Source: Polyangium mundeleinium (GTDB taxonomy: Bacteria; Myxococcota_A; Polyangia; Polyangiales; Polyangiaceae). Taken from it: DNA of 64,000 nt. Every line of letters begins with the position of its first letter. Within the stretch, counting starts at the first letter, position 1. The stretch covers positions 6,604,501 through 6,668,500 of the forward strand of contig NZ_JAQNDO010000001.1 of assembly GCF_028369105.1 (NCBI RefSeq), given 5' to 3'. The notes beneath the pieces are model-generated. The model made no database searches. It was not told where the DNA came from and was given only the letters and a program-made list of their open reading frames with translations. Positions 18,474-26,964 of the stretch are shown piece by piece. A program made the position numbers and the translations under genes.

Positions 18474-19121
18474 TCAGCGCTTGAAGTGGGCGAGGTTGAG
18501 GACGTAGCAGGTGATCGGAATGATGGCGGGGATCGGATCCTCCATCTCGGGCATATGGATCTCGATGGGCTTGTCCGGGCTCATCGCGAGGAAGTTTTGC
18601 CCATGCAAGCTATCGAGCAGCAGCAGAAACTCCTTGGTCGTCTCGACGTGGCCGGGCCGGAGGTGCTGTTCGAGGATGAAGCGGCCCCAGCTCTGGCAGG
18701 GGATGACGTAATACGAGCCCTCCGTGGTCTCGATCCTATCGCCGTTCTCCGATTGAATCGTGCCCCCTTTGGCGTGGATCACGATGTCGTAAGGCGAGAG
18801 CGTGGGCCCCTCACCGCCCTCGTTGGGCAGATCGGCCTGGATCTCGTCGTCGGCGCGCTCGGGAAGGGTGCGGATGTTCTTCTCGCAGAGCACGTACACC
18901 CCGGTCTCGCCCTGCATGAACCGCACGAAGGCGCCCGGCTTGCCGGTTTGCTCGAGCTGGGCCACCTTGTCGCGGATCGATTGCGGGATATCCGCCGCGC
19001 TCCATCGGTTCTCCGGCCGGGCCCAGGCCTGGGATTCGAGCTGGTAGACCGGGCTCGACTCCTGGTTGATGGTGAAGAGCAATCCCCTGCGATCGTCGTT
19101 GCACGTGACTTGCTGAATCAT
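18474..19121 (-). CDS. Unrecognised 215-residue protein upstream of YcaO
   Basis: I do not recognise this protein. ATG 19121 is chosen because AGGAG lies seven bases upstream; a longer in-frame start at 19148 has no such site. There is no signal peptide and no clear transmembrane span. It is acidic in the middle (ERADDEIQADLPNEGGEG) and has four scattered Cys (TCN, VLCEKN, IPCQSW, ITCYV). It is the first gene after the kinase stop (145 bases) and 14 bases before YcaO, a position often held by a modification substrate or scaffold. It is too large and too regular for a conventional RiPP precursor, so substrate status is only a hypothesis. Confidence 0.7.
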   Translation of the reverse strand: MIQQVTCNDDRRGLLFTINQESSPVYQLESQAWARPENRWSAADIPQSIRDKVAQLEQTGKPGAFVRFMQGETGVYVLCEKNIRTLPERADDEIQADLPNEGGEGPTLSPYDIVIHAKGGTIQSENGDRIETTEGSYYVIPCQSWGRFILEQHLRPGHVETTKEFLLLLDSLHGQNFLAMSPDKPIEIHMPEMEDPIPAIIPITCYVLNLAHFKR

Positions 19122-19266
19122 GATGGTTCTCCTTCTTCCTTTCTGCATGCAATGGACGCACGTTCGGCGTCCGTGGCCGCAACCTCCGGGCAGACGGGTG
19201 CCGTGCGGCCGTTCGCGGCGCCCGCCAAAGTCCTTGTCGTCAGGCCTGACTTGCTGTCAGCTCAGT

Positions 19267-22200
19267 TCACACGTAGCCGCGCTGCTCGGCGAGGCGGAGC
19301 GCTTTGCGCAGCTCGCGCCGTGCCTGGGCTGTCTGGCCCGTGGCGAAAGAATCGACCGCCTGCGCGAGCGCGAGCGCGAGGCGCTGCGGCAGTCGTTGTT
19401 GCATATTCGGCGCGAGCACGGCGTTGACCTGCTCGATGGCCCCTGCCAGATCGCCCCGCTCGAACAGCGCGGCGCACAGCGGCATTCTAGCCACCCACTG
19501 GAAGGGGAACGTGTTGCGCGGCATCCATCGTGTGATCGCCTCCTGCGCCAGCCGTTCAGCCTCCGCGCCATTTCCGCGCTGGAGTGCGACCCATGCCAGG
19601 TTTCCCTGCGCGACCCCGACGTACGCCTGCGCGTTCTCTTCTTGGGACAAGAGGAGGCTCTCCTGCGCACGCTTCTCCGTCTGCTCGACCCGGCCCTGGG
19701 CCCTCATCACCGTCGCGAGGTAGATCGAGCAACGCGTCTGGAGGTCACGAACGTGATTGTTTTTGGCCTCGAAGAGTGTATCGACCAGCTCGCGCTCGGC
19801 CTTCTCATGCCTGCCGCCCATCCAGTGGATGAGGGCGAGGTTGAACCGCGCGCCGAGCAGCTCGTGTGTGTCGCCAGCCCTTCGCGCGGCCGCCACGCCT
19901 TTTCGGGCGTAACGCGACGTCTCGGCAGAGCACGCGTATCGCTCCAGCCGAAGATTGTGCTGCGTCAGCGCCGCGAAGTAATGCACGCGCACCTTGGCCG
20001 TCCCCCATGCTTCCATCACCGGATCGATCGCGGCGCGGAGCCGGGAAGTCTCCTGCACGTTGGCCAGTTGGTAATGGATCGAAATTCGCTCCAGTTGGAT
20101 CCTCAGCCATTCGTTCCACCACGCCTTCAACCGCGGCCCCTCCCCGAGCGCGGCCTCCGCCTCGTCGTACTGGGCGAGCCCCTCGGGGAATGCTACGTTC
20201 AGTTGCCAGGCCGTACCGCGCTTGCGCAGCCTCCGGGCTCGGTCGACAGGCCGCGCCTCGGGGTTCGCCTCCAGCGCGGCGGTGTACGCCGCCCGTGCGT
20301 CCTCGTACTTCGCAAGAAGCGTCAGCGCATCACCACGCCGCTCGTGGAGACGGGCCATTTCGGCCCGCCTGGCCTCGGTGCTCGCCGTCTTCCGCAGCGT
20401 GGCGAGGGCCGCCTCGTAGAGGGGGATGGCGCTGTTGACATCCGGGGCGCACACCGCGGCCCTGGCAAAGTATTGGGTGGCCTTCTCGTATATCCCCGCG
20501 CGATCGAAGTGATGCCCGAGCGTCGCCGCCTTCTCCTTTGCTCTCCCGAAGCGCGCCGCGAGCGCCTCCCCCGCGCGCCCGTGCCACGCGGCCCGCGCCT
20601 GCAAATCGATCCGCGCATAAGCGATCTCGCGGAGCTTGTCGTGGAAGAAGCGCAGCCGGCCGGCCTGGGTCACCTCCAGGATCCTCCGCGCCAGCAGCGT
20701 ATCGAACGCCGCGGTGGCAGCGGCCTTGTCCTTGGCGCCTTCAAGAAGGAGCGCCTCGTCGAGATCCTCCCCCAGCACCGCCGCCCATTGTGCGAGCGCC
20801 TGCCCCTCGGCGTCGAGCCTATCGAGCCGGGCCCTGATCAGCTCTTCCACCGTCTCCGGCAGCGGCAGCGACGCGATGGCCGCGCCGGCGCGATGGGCGT
20901 CGAAGCAAAATCGACCGTCGGGATCCCGCCGCAAAATGCCCCTCTCCAGGGCGGCGTGGAGATACTGCGAAATGAAAAACGGATTGCCGTTCGCCTGGTG
21001 CACGAGCGCGTCGAGCACGGCGCGGGGCGGCTCGCGCTGCGCGAGCATCCCGGCCACGATCTTGACCACGCTCCCGGCATCCAGCCGCTCCAACGCGAGG
21101 GTCGAGACGTGCCTGTGTTTTGCCAGTTCGCAGATCGCGGGGCTCTCTTCCTCGCTGCGGTAGGTGGCCACGAGAAGGGTCCCGTACTGGGCGAGATCGG
21201 CGTTTGCGAAGGCTTCGAGCACGTCGAGCGTCAGGTCGTCGGCCCATTGCACATCGTCGAGCACGAAGAGAACCGGCCCTTGCGCCGCGAGCGCCCGGAG
21301 CACCTCGAGCATTGAGCGGACCACCCGCGCGCGTGCCTTCTCCGGCGCCAGGGGAGGGGGCTCCGGCTGTTCGTCCTGGCCCGGCAACTGGAGCAGCGTG
21401 GGCTCATAACGCGAAAGGATACGGCCGCGGGGTCCAAAGACGTGATCCGCTTCCTCCCGGGAGTGCCTCACGAGATCGGCCGCGGTGCGCAGCCAGGGGC
21501 GGAGAGGCGAGAGCGGGGCCGCGCCCGCGCCGGGGGAGGGGCACGTGGCCGTGAGCACGTTCATCGTGAGGGAGGGGTCATTGCGCAGCCGGTTAATCGT
21601 GGGGCCGAGCTCCATGACCAGCCGGGTCTTCCCCATGCCGCTCTCGCCGCGAACGAGCCAAAGTCCGCCACGCCGCTCGTGCGCCACGCTGTACACCGCC
21701 TTCTCCAGCGCGGCCTTGGCCTCTTTGCGGCCTTCGAACGGCGGCCGATACAGGTAGGGCTGCAACGGCGCCTCGGGCTCTGCCTTGGCGCCCAGGGCGA
21801 CCAGCGCCGCGCCGACATCGACGGCGTAGCCCAGCCGATCTTCGGGGACCTTTGCGAGGAGCCGAAGGATGAGCGTGTCGAGCTCCCGGGGAATGGCCGG
21901 ATTGTGGAGCGAGGGAGGGCTGGGTGGGTGGTCGAGGTGCTGGGCGCGGACGACGCTCATCGGAGCCACGAAGGGAGGTTTGCCCGTCACGCATTCGTGC
22001 AGGATGCAGCCGAGCGCATAAAGGTCCGCGCGCGCGTCGACGAGTTCGCCCTGGAGCTGCTCGGGCGCCATGTACGCCAAGGTGCCCGCCCACGTCCCGA
22101 TATCGAGCTCCTCCCGGCCGGCGGCGCCGCCGAAGCGCGTGGCAATCCCGAGGTCGACGAGCACCGGGCGGTCGTCGTCTTGAAGGAAAACGTTTCGAGG

Positions 22201-22731
22201 CTTCAGATCGCGATGCACCAGGCCCTCGCCGTGCAGGTAAGCGAGCGGCGCGCAGAGGCGGCGGATCAGCGTGAGCAGGTGGACCAGCACGGGCGAGGCC
22301 CCGGTGTTTGTCCAGAGGGCGCGCAGGTGGTCGTGCAGGGTGCGTCCGCGGAGGCATTGCATGGCCATCCACGGCACCCCGTCCTGGTCCCCGTGGTCGA
22401 CGACGGGCACGATCCCCGGGTGGCGCAGCCGCCGCAGCGCGCGGATCTCGTGGCGGATGGCATCGAGGTCTTGGGAGGACGCGGCTCCCCCGTGCAACGT
22501 CTTGATGGCCACGACCTCGCCGGTATGGACGTGCGTGGCCTCGTACACCACGCCCATACCGCCCTTGCCGAGCGTCGTACCGGTCGTCTGATAGGGGCCA
22601 AAAAAGGGAGGGGGAGGGGGCGCTTTCAAAGGCTGTTCGCTCATGGTAAGAGGCCAGGTGCGCGTGGAGTCAGGCCCTGTCGTGTCCCCAAGCTCCAGCA
22701 GCAGGGTCGTCGATACGTCGCTCGCGCTCAT
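19267..22731 (-). CDS. Ser/Thr protein kinase-NTPase-TPR regulator (PknK-like)
   Basis: A 1154-residue signalling protein. The kinase domain (about 48-300) has the Gly loop GKGGMG (55-60), the Lys in VAIK (77), HRDLKPRN (173-180), DLG in place of DFG (193-195) and MAPEQ, so it should be active. An AAA/STAND-type NTPase follows: Walker A GESGMGKT (362-369), Walker B VLFVLDDVQWADD at about 490. The C-terminal 450 residues are TPR-like helical repeats. A strong sigma-54 promoter lies just upstream, with a predicted start point three bases before ATG 22731; if translation is not leaderless, ATG 22644 (MSEQPLK) is the alternative. It probably transmits a signal to the FHA activator or to the YcaO-STAND genes downstream. 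Confidence 0.9.
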   Translation of the reverse strand: MSASDVSTTLLLELGDTTGPDSTRTWPLTMSEQPLKAPPPPPFFGPYQTTGTTLGKGGMGVVYEATHVHTGEVVAIKTLHGGAASSQDLDAIRHEIRALRRLRHPGIVPVVDHGDQDGVPWMAMQCLRGRTLHDHLRALWTNTGASPVLVHLLTLIRRLCAPLAYLHGEGLVHRDLKPRNVFLQDDDRPVLVDLGIATRFGGAAGREELDIGTWAGTLAYMAPEQLQGELVDARADLYALGCILHECVTGKPPFVAPMSVVRAQHLDHPPSPPSLHNPAIPRELDTLILRLLAKVPEDRLGYAVDVGAALVALGAKAEPEAPLQPYLYRPPFEGRKEAKAALEKAVYSVAHERRGGLWLVRGESGMGKTRLVMELGPTINRLRNDPSLTMNVLTATCPSPGAGAAPLSPLRPWLRTAADLVRHSREEADHVFGPRGRILSRYEPTLLQLPGQDEQPEPPPLAPEKARARVVRSMLEVLRALAAQGPVLFVLDDVQWADDLTLDVLEAFANADLAQYGTLLVATYRSEEESPAICELAKHRHVSTLALERLDAGSVVKIVAGMLAQREPPRAVLDALVHQANGNPFFISQYLHAALERGILRRDPDGRFCFDAHRAGAAIASLPLPETVEELIRARLDRLDAEGQALAQWAAVLGEDLDEALLLEGAKDKAAATAAFDTLLARRILEVTQAGRLRFFHDKLREIAYARIDLQARAAWHGRAGEALAARFGRAKEKAATLGHHFDRAGIYEKATQYFARAAVCAPDVNSAIPLYEAALATLRKTASTEARRAEMARLHERRGDALTLLAKYEDARAAYTAALEANPEARPVDRARRLRKRGTAWQLNVAFPEGLAQYDEAEAALGEGPRLKAWWNEWLRIQLERISIHYQLANVQETSRLRAAIDPVMEAWGTAKVRVHYFAALTQHNLRLERYACSAETSRYARKGVAAARRAGDTHELLGARFNLALIHWMGGRHEKAERELVDTLFEAKNNHVRDLQTRCSIYLATVMRAQGRVEQTEKRAQESLLLSQEENAQAYVGVAQGNLAWVALQRGNGAEAERLAQEAITRWMPRNTFPFQWVARMPLCAALFERGDLAGAIEQVNAVLAPNMQQRLPQRLALALAQAVDSFATGQTAQARRELRKALRLAEQRGYV

Positions 22732-22744
22732 GCCCAGGGCGATA

Positions 22745-22760
22745 TGCAGCGCGCGTGCCG
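22745..22760 (-). promoter_or_regulatory. Sigma-54 (-24/-12) promoter for the kinase gene
   Basis: On the minus strand the 16 bases CGGCACGCGCGCTGCA fit the sigma-54 consensus TGGCACGNNNNTTGCA with only two differing positions, and the GG-N10-GC spacing is exact. The predicted +1 is near 22734. A sigma-54 activator with an intact GAFTGA loop is encoded immediately upstream, which strengthens the call. Activator binding sites may be the TGATCA-rich palindrome at 22824-22865. Confidence 0.75.
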
Positions 22761-22823
22761 CCTCCCCCCGCTGCGGATTTCCCGGAAAAACGCAGGGGAT
22801 GCCCTAAAGGGGGGGTTGGTCGA

Positions 22824-22865
22824 GTTGATCAGGTTTGATCAAGGGGTCTGTCAAACCTGATCAAC
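22824..22865. repeat. Perfect 15-bp inverted repeat between activator and kinase genes
   Basis: GTTGATCAGGTTTGA (22824-22838) and its exact complement TCAAACCTGATCAAC (22851-22865) flank a 12-base loop. The right arm contains the activator's stop codon. The element holds three TGATCA palindromes. On the minus strand the hairpin is followed by C-rich sequence and no T-run, so an intrinsic terminator is less likely than an operator or upstream activating site for the sigma-54 promoter about 65-120 bases away. It could also act as an RNA 3' end stabiliser. Confidence 0.65.
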
Positions 22866-24651
22866 TGTCCTCCGGCTTGGGGGGCTTGATGCTGTACTCC
22901 CTCATACGGCGCAGCAGCGTCGGGTAGGGGATCCCAAGCTTCTCTGCCGCCTTGCGCCGGTTCCAGTTCGTATCCTGCAACACAGCCTGGATCCGCTGCT
23001 TCTCGAACTGCTGCGTCAGTTGCTCCGTCTCCGCCTTCAATCCGCCAACGGACGGCGTCGCCGGCTCGGGCTGCGCCAAGCGTACGGCCTTCGGCAGGTC
23101 CTCTGGCTGGATCAGGTTCCCCTCGGCGATCAAGACCGCCCTTACCACGACGTTCTCCATCTGGCGCACGTTGCCCGGCCAGCGGTGCGCGAGGAGCAGG
23201 GCCATGGCCTCGGCCGAGAAGCCCTGCACGTTCCGGCCATTCTCCCGGTTGGCCTTTCTCCGGAAGAACTCGGCGAGCGGTTCGATGTCGTCTTTCCGCT
23301 CGCGCAGCGGCGGGATCTCCACCATGAAGGTGCTCAACCGGTAATAGAGATCTTCGCGGAAGCTGCCTTCGTCGACCATTTTTGCCAGCTTCCTGTGCGT
23401 CGCCGCGATGATCCGCACGTCGACCTTGTGCGGGCGCGAGGATCCCACGGGGGTGACGGCGTGGTCCTGGAGCACCCGGAGCAGCGTCTTCTGCGCGTCC
23501 GACGACAATTCCCCGATCTCGTCGAGGAACAGCGTACCGCCATCGGCCTCCCTGAAGGCGCCCAGCCGATCCTTGTCGGCGCCGGTGAAGGCGCCTTTCT
23601 CGTGGCCAAACAGCTCACTCATGAGGAGCGATTCCTGGATCGCGCCGCAATTGATGGGGACAAACGGCTTCTTTGACCGCGGCCCGCTCGCATGAAAGAG
23701 TTTGGCCAGCACCTCCTTGCCCGTACCGGTTTCGCCGAGGAGGAGCACCAGGACGCGTGCGTCGACAACGCGCCGCAGCAGGTTCAGCGGCTCCTGCATC
23801 TTGTCGCCGAAGATCGGGGGCTCTTTGTCTTCGCCGCCGTCACCTCCTGCCTGCGTACCCAGCGCGGGCCCCCCCGGGCGCGCCTGCCTCAGGTTCTGAC
23901 GCGCCACCTCGATGAGCTTGTCCGCCGTGCTCGCGTCGCCTGGATGAAGTGCCATCCCTACGTAGCGGGGACCGATGGCCGGCAGGGCCCCGGCGGCGAT
24001 GCTACGCGCAACCCTCTGCGCCTCGGCCGCGTCGATCTCCGGGAGCAGGATCAGCGCGATGTTCGGCACGTACAGATAGATTCGATGAATCCTCTCCCGA
24101 AGTTGCGGTTCGAGATGCATCACCCATGTCCCCCGCGTCCCCTCGGCCGCATTCTCTCCGGGGCTCACCGCGAGGACCGCAAGGGACCGGCCCGAGAATC
24201 GAGTTCGCCTCAGCTCCTCCTCGAGCTGGCTCCGGAAGGTCGGCTCTTCGACGAGGTTCGGCTCGAAGGCCATACCGAGGGCGAAGACCCGAACGATGAC
24301 CGTGGCCAGGTAGATTTCGTCGCCTGGCACGAGCTTCGCGCTCGGGACCCGCTGCCCCGCACGCCAGACGCCATTTCTGGACCCGAGGTCCTCGACCAGC
24401 ACGCCATCCTCGTGGAGCGTGAACCTCGCGTGCGTGTGCGAGAGCTGGGCCTCGTAGATGCGCAGGTTCGCCTCCTGGCCTCGGCCCACCACCAGGGGCT
24501 TGCCCGGGTCGAGCTGCGCGCGTTCGACCCCGTCGCGGGTGAAGAAGACGAGTTTGACCCCAAACGATAGGGGAGGCGCTGAAGGCGCGCCCAGAGGCAT
24601 CGGCTCCGTGCTCGTCTGATCAGGTATGTCGCTGTTGTTTTTCGTGGTCAT
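22861..24651 (-). CDS. FHA-domain sigma-54-dependent transcriptional activator
   Basis: A 596-residue regulator; ATG 24651 (MTTKNN) is chosen over an upstream in-frame GTG at 24684. An FHA domain (about 32-115; VGRG, SHTHARF, GSRNG) reads phosphothreonine. A middle region (about 125-245) resembles a degenerate GGDEF-like domain. The sigma-54 AAA+ domain has GETGTGKE, ELFGHEKGAFTGA (GAFTGA intact) and GGTLFLDEIGELSSDAQ. A Fis-type helix-turn-helix ends the protein (WNRRKAAEKLGIPYPTLLRR). The pairing of FHA activator and Ser/Thr kinase implies phosphorylation-dependent control, and the -24/-12 promoter of the kinase operon is the obvious target. Confidence 0.92.
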   Translation of the reverse strand: MTTKNNSDIPDQTSTEPMPLGAPSAPPLSFGVKLVFFTRDGVERAQLDPGKPLVVGRGQEANLRIYEAQLSHTHARFTLHEDGVLVEDLGSRNGVWRAGQRVPSAKLVPGDEIYLATVIVRVFALGMAFEPNLVEEPTFRSQLEEELRRTRFSGRSLAVLAVSPGENAAEGTRGTWVMHLEPQLRERIHRIYLYVPNIALILLPEIDAAEAQRVARSIAAGALPAIGPRYVGMALHPGDASTADKLIEVARQNLRQARPGGPALGTQAGGDGGEDKEPPIFGDKMQEPLNLLRRVVDARVLVLLLGETGTGKEVLAKLFHASGPRSKKPFVPINCGAIQESLLMSELFGHEKGAFTGADKDRLGAFREADGGTLFLDEIGELSSDAQKTLLRVLQDHAVTPVGSSRPHKVDVRIIAATHRKLAKMVDEGSFREDLYYRLSTFMVEIPPLRERKDDIEPLAEFFRRKANRENGRNVQGFSAEAMALLLAHRWPGNVRQMENVVVRAVLIAEGNLIQPEDLPKAVRLAQPEPATPSVGGLKAETEQLTQQFEKQRIQAVLQDTNWNRRKAAEKLGIPYPTLLRRMREYSIKPPKPEDS

Positions 24652-25445
24652 GGCAGCGTTACGGATCCTACAAAATCCTGCCACGCGAGTCAGCTTTTCG
24701 TGACGAACCTCAGCATCTCCCCGTGCCGGGCGAGCGTGCGCTCCTCGCGTACGACCAGGAGGCGTATCGCCTGGGTGGAGCCTGCCTCGGTCCGCAGTCG
24801 GGTGCCCGTCCCCGTGGCGCTCCGAGCGTCATGGAGATGAGAGCCTGGCCCGTCCCGTACCACCGGCGAGCCTCTCTCACGGACGCCTGGTCCCCGTCAC
24901 GATCCCCAACGACGGCGAGCGTGTCGGCCGCGGGGGCGTGTTTGGAGCGAAGGCGAGGACGCGTGCACGGGGGCACGAGGGAGCGCGTCGAGGGGGACGA
25001 GGCCGAGTCTCCGGAGACTCGGGGTCGTGCCCTCCGGGGTTCGAGGCGGGTGGGTCGAAGCACGGTTCCGAGGGGGCAGGGCAGGGCGACAACGCAGCGG
25101 GGCCACGGGGTCGTGTCTCTGGAGGCACGAGGCCGTGCCGCCGCTCGTTCGACCTCGATCGGCCGGCGAACGACGCAGCCAGTCGCCGAGGACGAGATCG
25201 ACCCGTAGGGGCACGGGGTCCTGGCAGGAGCCTGTCTCACGCATCGCTCGTGCCTGTCGGGGGATGGACGCAGGCGTGGATGAAGCTTGGGACGCATGGT
25301 TCGGCGACAACCCAGGGGAGGATTGCCGGTTGCCGTGGGGACCTGTGCTTCACGGCACAAAATAGTGAACAAGGGGGGAGCGGAATGCTCTTGCGTTCGG
25401 GCTCGGCGGGGGCTAGGGTTCGCGCCCGCTTCCCCGGAAGCACCC
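24652..25445. other. 794-bp region without a convincing gene
   Basis: Several frames are open simply because of the high GC content, but none shows a recognisable protein. The best candidate for a coding trace is on the minus strand, ending with TGA at 24690 (…VREERTLARHGEMLRFVTKS), only 39 bases upstream of the FHA activator start; it is interrupted by a stop near 24903 and has no clear start. The middle (about 24960-25240) is rich in short GGTCGTG/GGCACGAGG-type variants. I see no RNA gene or clear promoter before the tRNA at 25446. Confidence 0.5.
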
Positions 25446-25520
25446 GTCCCCATCGTCTAGCCCGGCCCAGGACCCAGCCCTTTCAAGGCTGTTACGCGGG
25501 TTCGAATCCCGCTGGGGACG
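25446..25520 (+). tRNA. tRNA-Glu (anticodon TTC)
   Basis: A 75-nt cloverleaf. Acceptor arms GTCCCCA (25446-25452) and TGGGGAC (25513-25519) pair perfectly; G25520 is the discriminator and CCA is not encoded. The anticodon stem CAGCC/GGCTG encloses loop CTTTCAA with anticodon TTC. The T arm is CGCGG-GTTCGAA-TCCCG. The 3' half is overlapped in antisense by a recombinase remnant, marking it as an integration site. Confidence 0.95.
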
Positions 25521-26424
25521 CTGATTTAAGACATCCAGCCGCGAACAGGGCCCACAGGTTCGCGGCTCCCTCCACCCAGAACCGCTTCCCTTCGGGGGTC
25601 TCGATCGGCGTGAGCTTGATCGGGCCCTCGAAGAGCATGCTGATCACCTCGCGGGCCTGCTCGGGCTTGCGGGTCAGGGTGCCCTTCAGCTCATCGAGCC
25701 GTTGCCGGGCCTCCGCCTCCATCCGCCGGAGTTCGAGCTGGATCGCCTCGGGCGCTGCCTTGGCCCCGCGGAGCCGGGCCTCGAGCGCGGAGAGCTCCTC
25801 TTGACGGTCGGCGATGGCGCGGATCACGGCCTCGGGCTTCTGGTCGATCGTCGCCAGGGCCGTGACGAGACGATCGATCTCGGTCCGGAGCCGCGTGGCT
25901 TCCTTCTCCATCCGCGGTAGGTCCGTCGTCGTCTTGGTCGTCCGCTCGGCGAGGAGGATCCGCACGTGCTGGATCACGTCGAGAAGGAGCTCCTCGGACA
26001 GAACGGTGTGGGAGATCCACCGGGCGACGGCGTCGTTGATGCCGTCCACAGGCCGGCGCAGGGTGTTCGTACAGACGGCCTTGCCTCGATCGCGGCTGTA
26101 GGCGCAGCCGTAGACCTTCACGGTCTCGTAGCTGCGTTTGCCGTTCGTTACGGTCATCGGTCCGCCGCACTGACCGCAGCGGGCAAGGCCTGACAGGAGG
26201 TGGCGCGCGGGCCGCCCGGCGCCACGCCTGGTCTCGCGGTGCTCTTGCGCCTGTGCCCGGGCCTGGACGGCGAACCAGAGCTCATCGTCGACGATCCGGA
26301 GATGGGGCACCTCGGTGCGGATCCACTCGGAAGAGCTTTGGAGCCAGGCGAAGAGGCGCTCTACCTTCCAGCGGCGCTTGTATCGGCGGAGGGGGCGAAG
26401 GTCTTGGTTGCCGAATCCGGACAT
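25492..26424 (-). pseudogene. Serine recombinase remnant fused to an IS5-type transposase end
   Basis: The 310-codon frame is a chimera. Its first 29 codons (26338-26424) read RPLRRYKRRWKVERLFAWLQ, the C-terminal block of an IS5-group transposase. From EWIRTEVPHLRIVDDELW onward it is the C-terminal two thirds of a large serine recombinase: a zinc ribbon (GLARCGQCGGPM, YGCAYSRDRGKAVC) and a long coiled coil. The catalytic resolvase N-terminus with its Ser is absent. The 3' end runs antisense into tRNA-Glu, so its last residues (SPAGFEPA) are tRNA-encoded. This is a decayed integrative element inserted at the tRNA 3' end and later hit by an IS. Confidence 0.85.
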
Positions 26425-26459
26425 CTGGGCGCTCTGCCCAAGTTGAGCGGAATGCGCAC

Positions 26460-26726
26460 TCAGTCACAGTTACAACCCTGCGGGAGTTGCTTCCAGCCAT
26501 TGAATGTGCATTGCCATAGGCGGAAATCCCCTCCACAAATTGTACTGCCGCACACTCCGGGGGCCGGCGTTCCGTCGCACCTCCTGCCGCCGCTGCAGCA
26601 CATAGCTGCGTTCAGGAACTCACTGTCCTCGGCAGTCGTGACCTCGCTGGTCGAAACCTCCTGCGGCGCGCCCGGAGGCGGCGTCGGAAGGCTCGCCAGG
26701 CTGAGGAGCGGCAGCGCGCTCAGCAT
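26460..26726 (-). CDS. Small secreted Cys-rich protein (uncertain)
   Basis: An 88-residue frame with a hydrophobic N-terminus (MLSALPLLSLASLPTPPPGA), a short Ser/Thr/Glu spacer, and a C-terminal domain of about 45 residues with eight Cys: AMCCSGGRRC, GVCGSTICGG, LWQC, GCNCD. The even number of Cys and the Gly spacing suggest a disulfide-stabilised extracellular module. No convincing ribosome-binding site precedes ATG 26726, and it sits alone in a decayed region, so expression is uncertain. It has no recognised family and could be a secreted peptide. Confidence 0.45.
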   Translation of the reverse strand: MLSALPLLSLASLPTPPPGAPQEVSTSEVTTAEDSEFLNAAMCCSGGRRCDGTPAPGVCGSTICGGDFRLWQCTFNGWKQLPQGCNCD

Positions 26727-26964
26727 ACAGGCGGCGGTCGATTTTCAAGAAAGCCACCAGGATTCAATCGGCTCATCTCCGTCAAGAGATCTTTGATCTT
26801 GTACGACTTCGGTGCCGGAGGTGGAACCCAGCTCCCACGTTGCACCTTGCGCAACGCCCGCGCCCGTCAAGCACGGGCGAGGTGGGGGGGCACATGGTCG
26901 GCATCTCGGGGAGTGGCCAGGAAGTACGGCCTGAATCATAAGAAGGGGCCCGATTGTCCGGAAC

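Noticed and set aside
19122-19266. Sigma-54 promoter before the orphan gene and YcaO
   Set aside because: Candidates have wrong GG-GC spacing or poor consensus match; co-transcription from the kinase promoter is a simpler explanation.
22824-22865. Intrinsic terminator after the FHA activator
   Set aside because: The stem is perfect, but no T-run follows on the minus strand and the stem is AT-containing with a 12-base loop; recorded as an inverted repeat instead.
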